This document shows positions 23,334-30,972 of a stretch of 64,000 nt of DNA, piece by piece. Made by a program: the position numbers and the translations under genes. The number at the start of each line of letters is the position of its first letter. The first letter of the stretch is position 1. The DNA comes from Prescottella equi (lineage in GTDB: Bacteria; Actinomycetota; Actinomycetes; Mycobacteriales; Mycobacteriaceae). The stretch lies in assembly GCF_020171745.1 (NCBI RefSeq), contig NZ_JAIVAH010000033.1, positions 1 through 64,000 on the forward strand, read 5' to 3'. Under the pieces are notes generated by a model that worked only from the letters and a program-made list of their open reading frames with translations, searched no databases and was not told the origin of the DNA.

Positions 23334-24845
23334 GTGACCCGATCCATCACCCGACGACTGGTGTCCACAGTCGTTGCGGGGGCCATGGCCGCGAGCGTGG
23401 TCGCTGCCGGGCAGATTCTGTGGGGCGTCGGAAGTGCAACGGCCGCACCGGTCTCGCAGACGATCACCACCAGCAACATCGTTGCGACCAAGACGGTGAG
23501 CCCAGCGGTCGCGCATCCCGGCGAGACGGTGACGTCCACCATCACGTTCAAGACGAACGGCGGGGTCGACCGCTACCTGAACAACCTGACCGACCATCCC
23601 CCGGCTGGGTACCAGTTGCAGAGCGTGGCCGGCAACGTCTGGCGGGGCGCCGGAGCGAACCTGAACAATCCGTCGGTGTTCGACGGTGCGGCCGTACAGA
23701 ATCCGACTACCGGTGCGGTGACCGTGAAGTGGACAGACGCCTTCCTTGCGCTGGGACTGATTCCCGGCCTCGGGAACGGCGACATGCACCCGACCCTGAC
23801 ATTCACGTACAAGGTGCCCGACAATGCCCAGCCGGGCCAGCGCAGCGCCGGGATGAGTTTCGACATCTACTCGTTCGCGACATATCAGTCGTTCAATCCC
23901 ATGGCGGGACTGGCTGTTTCGGTCGATCCGCTGGCCACGACCACCACCGTGTCGGCGCCGTCGAGCGCGATCACCGGGGCGCCGGTGACTCTGTCTGCGA
24001 ACGTGACGCCTGCGAACGCGCCCGGCACGGTGCAGTTCCAGGAGAACGGCACGAACATCGGCTCGCCGGTTCAGGTTTCGGGTGGAGTCGCTTCGATGCA
24101 ACACACCTTCCAGGCGACGGGCTCGCGAAGCATCTCCGCGACCTTCACCGGTTCCACCTCGACGTACGCCACGTCGAACGCGCCGGCCCAGACCGTCTCG
24201 GTGACCGCGCCCGACGCCCAGACGTCGACGTCGCTGACCGTGCCGACCGATGCCAAGACCGGCACGTCGGTGTTGCTCACGGCGAATGTGACGCCCGCCA
24301 ACGCGACCGGCTCGGTGCAGTTCCGTGACAACGGTGCCGACATCGGCACCCCGATCCAGGTCTCCGGGGGCGCCGCGAATCTGCAGCACACCTTCACGAC
24401 GGCGGGCACGCACAACATCGTGGCGGTGTTCACTGCGGGCAACGGCTTCGTCGGTTCCACCTCGCCGGTGCGCGCCGTGGCCGTGACCGAGCCGGCCCCG
24501 AGCGATGTCCCCACGACGACTACGCTCACTGTCCCCGGGACTGCGACGACGGGCCAGCCCGTGCAACTCTCGGTCCAGGTGGCCGGGGCGGCGACCCTGC
24601 CCGGCACGGTGCAGTTCTACGACGGCAACACCGTGGTCGGGACGCCCCTCGTTCTGGTCGGAGGCCAGGCGTCGGTGACCCACACGTTCACTACACCGGG
24701 CGCGCACCAGATCGTGGCCGTGTACTCCGGCGGTCCGGGCGTTACCGGGTCGTCCTCGGTACCGCAGCCCGTGCAGGTCACGAACGCGGACGGCACCGGC
24801 AGCGCCGGGTCGCTCGGTGGCGGCACCCCGATGTTCGGGTCCTGA
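23334..24845 (+). CDS. Secreted Ig-like repeat protein 9 (N-domain class III)
   Basis: About 503 residues. I chose the GTG at 23334, which follows GAGAGGAG and begins VTRSITRRLVSTVVAG, a clear signal peptide ending GSATA; the frame extends upstream to 23286 without support. The class III N-domain (NIVATKTVSP, LTDHPPAGYQLQSV, LTFTYKVPDNAQPG, MSFDIYSFATY) matches that of the protein at 14410, but the cysteine pair there is absent here. Three Ig-like domains follow, the last of the terminal type (VQFYDGN). The tail is GSLGGGTPMFGS, very like GSLGGGSPIFGS of its paralogue. It is the last gene of the array; a hairpin separates it from the acyltransferase. Confidence 0.9.
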   Translation: MTRSITRRLVSTVVAGAMAASVVAAGQILWGVGSATAAPVSQTITTSNIVATKTVSPAVAHPGETVTSTITFKTNGGVDRYLNNLTDHPPAGYQLQSVAGNVWRGAGANLNNPSVFDGAAVQNPTTGAVTVKWTDAFLALGLIPGLGNGDMHPTLTFTYKVPDNAQPGQRSAGMSFDIYSFATYQSFNPMAGLAVSVDPLATTTTVSAPSSAITGAPVTLSANVTPANAPGTVQFQENGTNIGSPVQVSGGVASMQHTFQATGSRSISATFTGSTSTYATSNAPAQTVSVTAPDAQTSTSLTVPTDAKTGTSVLLTANVTPANATGSVQFRDNGADIGTPIQVSGGAANLQHTFTTAGTHNIVAVFTAGNGFVGSTSPVRAVAVTEPAPSDVPTTTTLTVPGTATTGQPVQLSVQVAGAATLPGTVQFYDGNTVVGTPLVLVGGQASVTHTFTTPGAHQIVAVYSGGPGVTGSSSVPQPVQVTNADGTGSAGSLGGGTPMFGS

Positions 24846-24859
24846 TCTCCTGACGTCGT

Positions 24860-24892
24860 AGTGGCCGGGGACGCGAAGTGTCCCCGGCCACT
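24860..24892 (+). terminator. Hairpin terminator at the end of the Ig array
   Basis: AGTGGCCGGGGAC, loop GCGAAGT, GTCCCCGGCCACT: a perfect 13-bp stem 15 bases after the stop. Confidence 0.75.
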
Positions 24893-24915
24893 CCGCGCCG
24901 ACTACGCTGCACACT

Positions 24916-25674
24916 GTGGAACCCTTCTACCGAACGATCATCGGCGTCGCCCGCGCAGTGTTCGCAGGCCAGGGGCTGAAATTCACCGTCACCGGCGCGG
25001 AGCACGTCCCCGCGTCCAAGGGGGCGGTGATCGCGATCAACCACACCGGCTACATGGACTTCACGTATGCGGGGCTGCCGGCCCGCGCCGTCAAGCGGTA
25101 CATCCGCTTCATGGCGAAGAACGAGGTCTTCGTCAACAAGATCTCCGGCCCGATGATGCGGGCCATGAAGCACATTCCCGTCGACCGGGCGGCCGGCGCC
25201 GACTCGTACCGCGTGGCCGTGCAGGCGTTGCGCGACGGCGAACTCGTCGGCGTCTTCCCGGAGGCGACGATCAGCCGCAGCTTCGAACTCAAGGAGTTCA
25301 AGTCGGGGGCGGCGCGGATGGCGCTCGAGTCCGGCACCCCCATCGTGCCGATGGTGATCTGGGGCTCGCAGCGGGTGTGGACCAAGGGGTTCCCGAAGCG
25401 TCTGGGCCGGACCAACACCCCCATCTCGATCGCCGTCGGTGAGCCGATCCCGCCGTTCGAGCCGGCGTCGGAGATGACGGCGCTGCTGCACACCCGCATG
25501 GAGGAACTGCTCCGCGGCGTGCAGGCGAACTACGAGCACCCGGCCGGCGAATACTGGGTGCCCGCCCGGCTCGGCGGCGGCGCCCCGACGCTCGAGGAAG
25601 CGAACCGAATGGACGCCGAGGAGGCCGAGGCCAAGGCCGCGGCCCGGCGCGCCAGGGAGACCGGCGGAGCCTAG
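24916..25674 (+). CDS. PlsC-type 1-acyl-glycerol-3-phosphate acyltransferase
   Basis: A 252-residue membrane-associated acyltransferase expected to transfer an acyl chain to lysophosphatidate or a related lipid. The catalytic HX4D is H43-TGYM-D48, and the glycerol-phosphate-binding motif is FPEAT at 114-118. The C-terminus is an Ala/Glu-rich tail (EEAEAKAAARRARE). The GTG at 24916 has no ribosome-binding site and only about 20 bases after the hairpin, which suggests leaderless translation. In M. tuberculosis acyltransferases of this kind (Rv3814c-Rv3816c) precede the HAD protein Rv3813c, and the next gene here is a HAD protein, so the synteny holds. The exact acceptor is not known. Confidence 0.9.
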   Translation: MEPFYRTIIGVARAVFAGQGLKFTVTGAEHVPASKGAVIAINHTGYMDFTYAGLPARAVKRYIRFMAKNEVFVNKISGPMMRAMKHIPVDRAAGADSYRVAVQALRDGELVGVFPEATISRSFELKEFKSGAARMALESGTPIVPMVIWGSQRVWTKGFPKRLGRTNTPISIAVGEPIPPFEPASEMTALLHTRMEELLRGVQANYEHPAGEYWVPARLGGGAPTLEEANRMDAEEAEAKAAARRARETGGA

Positions 25675-25684
25675 ATCGGGCGGC

Positions 25685-25712
25685 CCACCGGTGAAATAGC
25701 GCTCACCGGTGG
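25685..25712. terminator. Hairpin between acyltransferase and HAD gene
   Basis: CCACCGGTGA, loop AATAGCGC, TCACCGGTGG: a perfect 10-bp stem 11 bases after the acyltransferase stop. The next gene's promoter must lie in or after it. Confidence 0.6.
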
Positions 25713-25756
25713 CTATGGAGAGGCCGTTTGTCGTCCCAAAGGGGCAGAATGGCCCG

Positions 25757-26581
25757 GTGTCCACCGAACTGCCCAGCCTCGTCGCCAGCGATGTCGACGG
25801 CACCCTGATCGACGACGCCGAACGCGTGACCGCCCGGACCCGGGCGGCCGTGCAGACCGTCGTCGAGTCCGGAACGCCCTTCGTCCTCGCCACCGGACGG
25901 CCGCCGCGTTGGCTCGCCCCGGTCGTCGACGGACTGGGGTTCGCGCCGCTCGCGGTGTGCGCGAACGGCGCGGTGCTCTACGACGCCGACGCGGACCGGG
26001 TGATCAGAGCGTCGACCCTGTCGGTGGAGACCCTCGCGTGGCTGGCCGACCTCGTCGACTACGAGCTTCCGGGAGCCGGACTCGCGGCCGAGCGCATCGG
26101 TGCCACCGCACACGACACCGCGACCGCCCAGTTCGTCAGCGCTCCCGGCTACGAACACGCCTGGCTCAACCCCGAGCACACCGAGATGGCGCCCGAGGAC
26201 CTGCTGTCCGCGCCCGCCGTCAAGATGCTCATCCGCCTGCCCGGGGCGAGCAGCGCCGACATGGCCGCCAAGCTTCGCCCGCTGGTGGGGGAGCGGGCCG
26301 ACCTCACCTACTCGACGAACAACGGCCTCATCGAGGTGTCGGCGCCGGGGGTGACCAAGGCGTCGGGGCTGAAACTGATGGCACAGCATCTCGACGTGGC
26401 CCACGACCGGATCGTCGCGTTCGGCGACATGCCCAACGACATCCCGATGCTGACGATGGCTGGTCACGGCGTCGCGGTCGAGAACGCCCACCCCGAGGCG
26501 AAGGCGGCGGCCGACGAGGTCACCGCCACCAACTCGGCCGACGGCGTCGCGCTCGTGCTCGAGAGGCTTTGGAAGAACTGA
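25757..26581 (+). CDS. HAD-superfamily hydrolase, Cof type (Rv3813c-like)
   Basis: A 274-residue cytoplasmic phosphatase of the Cof/type IIB HAD family. Motif I is DVDGT near residues 12-16, with the nucleophile and the acid/base aspartate. The C-terminal motif FGDMPNDIPML carries the magnesium-binding aspartates, and VTKASGLKLM contains the usual motif III lysine. The GTG at 25757 is preferred: CAGAAT eight bases upstream looks like a -10 box for a leaderless message, and the 16 extra residues from a GTG at 25709 do not resemble the family. The substrate is unknown. The position next to an acyltransferase and before an amidase matches Rv3813c. Confidence 0.88.
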   Translation: MSTELPSLVASDVDGTLIDDAERVTARTRAAVQTVVESGTPFVLATGRPPRWLAPVVDGLGFAPLAVCANGAVLYDADADRVIRASTLSVETLAWLADLVDYELPGAGLAAERIGATAHDTATAQFVSAPGYEHAWLNPEHTEMAPEDLLSAPAVKMLIRLPGASSADMAAKLRPLVGERADLTYSTNNGLIEVSAPGVTKASGLKLMAQHLDVAHDRIVAFGDMPNDIPMLTMAGHGVAVENAHPEAKAAADEVTATNSADGVALVLERLWKN

Positions 26582-26608
26582 GCTTCGGCTCCGACAAGAC
26601 ACAGAAAA

Positions 26609-26646
26609 GGCCTGCCCTCCACGAAACCGTGGAGGGCAGGCCTTTT
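26609..26646. terminator. Bidirectional terminator between HAD and amidase genes
   Basis: AAAA precedes GGCCTGCCCTCCACG, loop AAAC, CGTGGAGGGCAGGCC, then TTTT. A perfect 15-bp stem with A- and T-runs on either side serves both convergent genes. Confidence 0.92.
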
Positions 26647-26656
26647 CGTCGAACGG

Positions 26657-28726
26657 TCAGTTGATCGCGACCGGAGCCTCGGACACCGCGTCCGCCGGAG
26701 CCGGAGCGGGGGCCGCAGCCGGAGCGGCCGCGTCGTTCATGATCGTGGTGACCTGGCCGGTGGCCTCGTCGAAGATCATCGAACCGCGCTCGAAGTCGGA
26801 GCGCTTGCCGCCGTCCACCGCGTACTCGTCGCTGATCGGGAGGCCGATGTCACCCATCACGCCGCCGGCCGCGGTCCACTGCTCGAAGATCTTGCCGATC
26901 GTCGTGACCACTCCACCGAGGGGCGAGGTGAAGATGCCGCCGTTCTGGAAGAACGCGTACACCTGGCCGGTCGCCGTGGTCAGCAGGCCGGTGATCGCGT
27001 CACCCACCATGCTGCGGTTGCCGCCCATCGCGAGCCACTGGCGGGCGATCGGGTTGGAGTCGGCGATCGACAGGATGCCGTTCACCACCGCCGGGATCTG
27101 CGCATTCAGGTCGAGCGACCCGGCCGGGTTGGCGCCACCGTTGTTGCCGCCGCCGTTGCTGGGGTTGGTCGGCGGCGTGTTGCCGCCGCCACCACCGGTG
27201 CTGCCGCCGTAGTTCGCCGCGGCGATGTTCCGAATCTGGTCCATCTGGGCGTAAGCGGCACTACCCGGGCACTCGGTGTAACCGACGTCGCGGTGGGCGA
27301 AGATCGTCGGCAGGACGACCCGCTGGCCCAGCGCGTACTTCGAGTACTGCGTGCCCTCGGAGTACATGGTGACCTGACCCTTGGGGTTCAGGTTCGCGAG
27401 CTTGAGGCGCCAGCCCAGGTACTTGCCCACCGACTCGATCGTGGCCGCCGGCGCCGGCTCGTTCACGAAGTTGCCCATCATGGCGATACCGACGGTGTTC
27501 TCGTTGAAGCCACCGGCGTGCGCGCCCTGGACGGGGCGGTCGAGTCCGCCGAAGCGACCCTCGAAGATCTGGCCGAAGCGGTCGACCAGCACGTTGTAGC
27601 CGATGTCGCACCAGCCGAGCGACTGCGCGTGGTAGGCGTAGATGCCGCGCACGATGCCCGCCGACTGCTCGCGCGTGTAGTTGTTGGTCTCGGCCGTGTG
27701 GTGCACCGTCGCGCCACCGGTGGAGTCGTCGTAGACCGCGCCCTGGCAGCGGATGCCCTCGTTCGCGCCCCACGCCTTACGGGAGATGATGTTGATGCCG
27801 TTCACCGATGTCGGCGTGGCGATGTCGTCGAGGTTCGCGTCCTGCGGTCCGCTACCGGGATTGATGAGTACCGCCGCGATGTCGTTGGCGGTCAGGGCTG
27901 CGTCCCGCAGCGGCTTCGACACGGCCGCGGGGGTGTAGCCGAGCGGCTGGGTGGCTTCGGAATCCGACTGGGGAGCAGGCGTTTCGGTGGCCGGAGCCCC
28001 CGGAGTCTCAGGAGCCTCCGGAGCGCGGTGGGCCGGGTCCGTGGGGTCCGTGGGGGCCGGTGCGGAGTCCGTGCCTGCAGCGCCGGCCGTTCCTTCCTTG
28101 GGCGTCACCAGGATCTGCACGGCGTTCGTGTCGCCGACGAAGACCGGCTCGGTGCCCTGCTTACCGCTGATGCTGCCGTCGACGAGATCCGGCGTGATCC
28201 ACTCGCCCCACGAGCCGTCCGCGAGCTTCGCGCGCAGCTGGGTCACCGACGACTCGAGGTTCGCGGCCGTGACGCCGACCATCGAGAACGGGGTGTCCTG
28301 CGTGACCTCCTTGACCGTCGCGCCGAGGGTCTCCGGGGAGACTTCGCCCGGGGCGGACGGCGCCGGAACGGGATCGGAGATGTCGCTCGGGGCCGTCGAC
28401 GGCGTCACCGACGGCGCCAGCGGCGTGAGCGACGGAAGCGTCAGCGTTCCTCCGCCCGGGAGAGGGATCTCGTGCGGGAGCGGAAGGTCACCGAGGCGGA
28501 TGTCGGGCAGGTCCAGGCCCGTCAGTTCCTTCAGGGGGATGACGATGTCCGGAACCGACGCGAGCACGACCTCCGCGATCTGCGTCTCGATCGACGGTGC
28601 CGAATCGCTTGCCGACAGGACGTCCGAAGGCTCGCTGTTCAGTGCCTGAACGGCGAAGGGGGTGGCAACGGCGACTGCTGCGACTGCGGCCAGGACTATC
28701 GAGTTCTTCGGTCGACGGTGCGGCAA
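26657..28726 (-). CDS. Secreted PGRP-domain N-acetylmuramoyl-L-alanine amidase with LGFP-like C-terminus (Rv3811-like)
   Basis: About 689 residues. The frame opens at 28873, but the TTG at 28726 follows GAGGAGA and begins with a compact signal peptide (PHRRPKNSIVLAAVAAVAVA). Residues 35-310 are a Pro/Ala-rich region and a domain typical of actinobacterial PGRP proteins. The PGRP/amidase_2 domain covers about 312-490. Likely zinc ligands are the histidine of GATVHHTAE, the histidine of FAHRDVGYTEC, and the cysteine in that segment. A Gly/Asn-rich linker follows, then a region at about 570-689 resembling LGFP repeats (GDIGLPISDEYAV, FERGSMIFDEATG). It should cleave the amide bond between muramic acid and the stem peptide outside the membrane. 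Its homologue Rv3811 also lies near glf. Confidence 0.9.
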   Translation of the reverse strand: MPHRRPKNSIVLAAVAAVAVATPFAVQALNSEPSDVLSASDSAPSIETQIAEVVLASVPDIVIPLKELTGLDLPDIRLGDLPLPHEIPLPGGGTLTLPSLTPLAPSVTPSTAPSDISDPVPAPSAPGEVSPETLGATVKEVTQDTPFSMVGVTAANLESSVTQLRAKLADGSWGEWITPDLVDGSISGKQGTEPVFVGDTNAVQILVTPKEGTAGAAGTDSAPAPTDPTDPAHRAPEAPETPGAPATETPAPQSDSEATQPLGYTPAAVSKPLRDAALTANDIAAVLINPGSGPQDANLDDIATPTSVNGINIISRKAWGANEGIRCQGAVYDDSTGGATVHHTAETNNYTREQSAGIVRGIYAYHAQSLGWCDIGYNVLVDRFGQIFEGRFGGLDRPVQGAHAGGFNENTVGIAMMGNFVNEPAPAATIESVGKYLGWRLKLANLNPKGQVTMYSEGTQYSKYALGQRVVLPTIFAHRDVGYTECPGSAAYAQMDQIRNIAAANYGGSTGGGGGNTPPTNPSNGGGNNGGANPAGSLDLNAQIPAVVNGILSIADSNPIARQWLAMGGNRSMVGDAITGLLTTATGQVYAFFQNGGIFTSPLGGVVTTIGKIFEQWTAAGGVMGDIGLPISDEYAVDGGKRSDFERGSMIFDEATGQVTTIMNDAAAPAAAPAPAPADAVSEAPVAIN

Positions 28727-28900
28727 GGCGAATCTCCTCGTGGTAATGCGCGGGGTGTCTTCGTGCGCTGCGAGCGACCTCTCGGCCGGCCGATTCCGGG
28801 CGGTTCGGTATCGGACTGAATCCTGAGGGCTCCCTTGGGAGGAAGTCCACAGCCCATCCGAGGATGTCTGCAACTTGTGATGCAGATGTTACCGGTGTGA

Positions 28901-28915
28901 CTGAAGTTACTTCAG
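28901..28915. promoter_or_regulatory. Perfect palindrome in the divergent amidase/SpoIID promoter region
   Basis: CTGAAGT-T-ACTTCAG lies in the region between the divergent amidase and SpoIID genes. A GTTAC upstream at about 28888 and another within the palindrome form a direct repeat. It is a plausible operator for one or both wall-remodelling genes; the regulator is not known. The 28727-29099 stretch holds no other gene that I can support. Confidence 0.4.
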
Positions 28916-29099
28916 TGGCGGATGTTGCCAACAGCAGTCACAGTTGCCACACTAGTCGCAACATCCTTAACGCTCAACCTTAGCTTGAGCCTTTGGGTGA
29001 CTGTGCTGGTCGGGGCCGCTTCGCTCCCGTTCCATTGCCCGCTCCGGACTCTGCACAGGCCCGCACGGCCCCCAGACCCCAGTGATGAGGAGCGAGCCT

Positions 29100-30833
29100 A
29101 TGGCGACCCCCCGCCTTCGCATTTCCGCAGATCGTGTCCTGCGTCGTCGACGCATCGGCGGACGCCCGTCGCGCTCCCTGGCCAGGCTCGCCGCCCTCGG
29201 CCTGGTGCCGGCCCTCGCCGCGGGCGCCGCGATCGGGCTGGCCGTCGTCGATCGCGGCCCGGACTCGGAGATCGCCAACGTCGTCGCGGCCGGCACTCCT
29301 ATCAATCTGTACGGGCACGGCTACGGGCACGGCCGCGGCATGAGTCAGTACGGCGCCTACGGCTACGCGAAGAACTTCGGGTGGACCGCGGAGCGCATCG
29401 TCGGGCACTACTACGGCAACACCCAGCTCGGTCAGGTCGCCGATCCGTGGGTCGCGGTGCGTCTCATCGGCCGCGACGACAAGCGGCTCGACGTCTACTC
29501 GGAGACCGGTCTCAACGTCGCCGGCCTCTACTTCGGACCGAACTCGGCCGCGCATCTCGTCCCGACGGCCGGTGGCGCCGATGTCACCGTCACCGACGGG
29601 TGCACCGGCCGCGAGATCTGGCGCGGCTCCACCAGCCATCCCTGGGTCGACCCGGTGAACCTCGGCGCGAACCGTCCGGCCAAGGAACACCTGCGCCTGT
29701 GCGACGGCAACGTCCCGTATCGCGGCGCGATGAACGCCACCCGCGACGGCAACGGTGCCTGGCGGACCGTGAACCGCGTGCTGATGGAGGACTATCTCCG
29801 CAGTGTCGTTCCCGCCGAGTCGATCCCGTCGTGGGCCGATTCCGGCGGCCGGGAGGCGCTGCGGGCGCAGGCGATCGCGGCCCGTTCGTACTCCGCGGCC
29901 GAGCGCCGCTACGGCTACGCGCAGACCTGCGACACCCAGTCCTGCCAGGTGTACCGCGGATCGTCGAACGAGGACTGGCGGACCAACGACGCCGTCGGCT
30001 CCACGTCGGGCACCGTCATCAAGCGTGGCAACCAGATCATGGCGGCCGAGTTCTCGTCGTCGTCGGGCGGTTTCACCGCCGGTGGCGTCTTCCCGGCCGT
30101 GATCGACGAGGGCGACGCGGTGTCTCCGAACCGCAACTGGCAGCAGACCGTCACCGCCGGAGCCATCGCGAACGCGTACGGCGTCGGCGAACTTATCTCC
30201 TTCGACGTCATCGGCCGTAACAACCTCGGCGCCGACGGCGGCCGCGTGACCCGCGTCAAGGTCGTCGGGACGTCGCGCACGGTGGAGGGGTCGGGCGACG
30301 AGGCCCGCTGGAAGCTCGGCCTCAAGTCGGACTGGTTCACCGTGGGCGCCCCCGGCCCCGGTACCCCCGGACCCATCCCGGGTCTGCCGCTCCCGCCGGG
30401 CTCGCTCGAGTCGCTGCCGCTGCCGGAGTTGCCGCCGCTGCCCGAGATCACCCCGGGGTCGGTGGAGTCGCTCCTGCCGCAGTTGCCGCCGCTTCCTCCG
30501 CTGCCGCCCCTGCCGCCGGGCTCGGCCGCACCCCTCCCGTTCGCTGCTGCCGCGGGTGACGCGATCGCCGAGCCGATCGCCGCTCCCGCGGAGGAAACCG
30601 CCGCAGTGGCGGAGGAGTCGCCGATCGACGCCAAGTATCGGGAACTGGGCGGACCGGCCGGAGCGCTCGGTGAGCCGACCGGCCCCGAGCTGATGCTGGC
30701 CGACGAGTCCGGCAAGTTCCGGACCTACACCGGCGGCACCATCTTGTGGACACCGACGCTCGGCACGCAGGTCGTCGACTCGAACGTCGTGCTGCAGCCG
30801 GTGGCGGCGGAAACGGACGTCGTCGCCGGGTAG
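29100..30833 (+). CDS. SpoIID/LytB-domain protein with Pro-rich linker and C-terminal LGFP-like segment
   Basis: About 577 residues. The ATG at 29100 has GATGAGGAG upstream; an in-frame ATG at 29082 is also possible. After an Arg-rich start and one hydrophobic segment (LAALGLVPALAAGAAIGLA), a SpoIID-type domain spans about 60-430: GHGYGHGRGMSQYGA, EDYLRSVVPAES (the family's catalytic glutamate region), and ALRAQAIAARSY. SpoIID proteins cleave peptidoglycan glycan strands. A proline-rich stretch (LPPLPPLPPLPPGS) then leads to an LGFP-like segment (YRELGGPAGALGEPTG) that would hold it to the arabinogalactan wall. It lies divergent to a PGRP amidase, so the two may act together in wall remodelling. 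A terminator follows. Confidence 0.88.
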   Translation: MATPRLRISADRVLRRRRIGGRPSRSLARLAALGLVPALAAGAAIGLAVVDRGPDSEIANVVAAGTPINLYGHGYGHGRGMSQYGAYGYAKNFGWTAERIVGHYYGNTQLGQVADPWVAVRLIGRDDKRLDVYSETGLNVAGLYFGPNSAAHLVPTAGGADVTVTDGCTGREIWRGSTSHPWVDPVNLGANRPAKEHLRLCDGNVPYRGAMNATRDGNGAWRTVNRVLMEDYLRSVVPAESIPSWADSGGREALRAQAIAARSYSAAERRYGYAQTCDTQSCQVYRGSSNEDWRTNDAVGSTSGTVIKRGNQIMAAEFSSSSGGFTAGGVFPAVIDEGDAVSPNRNWQQTVTAGAIANAYGVGELISFDVIGRNNLGADGGRVTRVKVVGTSRTVEGSGDEARWKLGLKSDWFTVGAPGPGTPGPIPGLPLPPGSLESLPLPELPPLPEITPGSVESLLPQLPPLPPLPPLPPGSAAPLPFAAAAGDAIAEPIAAPAEETAAVAEESPIDAKYRELGGPAGALGEPTGPELMLADESGKFRTYTGGTILWTPTLGTQVVDSNVVLQPVAAETDVVAG

Positions 30834-30853
30834 ATCCGACACAACTCGGGATC

Positions 30854-30892
30854 GGGCAGGACCACCGCACCGTGCGGTGGTCCTGCCCTTTT
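30854..30892 (+). terminator. Rho-independent terminator after the SpoIID gene
   Basis: GGGCAGGACCACCGC, loop ACCGT, GCGGTGGTCCTGCCC, then TTTTC. Confidence 0.9.
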
Positions 30893-30919
30893 CTCGTTTC
30901 GCGTGAATTCCCCTTGACC

Positions 30920-30934
30920 TTGACGCAGCGTCAA
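30920..30934 (+). promoter_or_regulatory. MerR-type operator
   Basis: TTGACGC-A-GCGTCAA is a perfect palindrome immediately downstream of TTGACC (30914), a -35 candidate. MerR regulators bind such palindromes between -35 and -10, so the downstream regulator probably controls its own gene here. Confidence 0.7.
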
Positions 30935-30972
30935 CCTGCAGGCTGGGTGTACCGACGCATCGAGGAGGCGAC

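Noticed and set aside
1063-24845. Sortase-anchored adhesins
   Set aside because: None of the nine proteins has an LPXTG-like motif, a C-terminal hydrophobic helix or a positively charged end, and no sortase gene is in the window.
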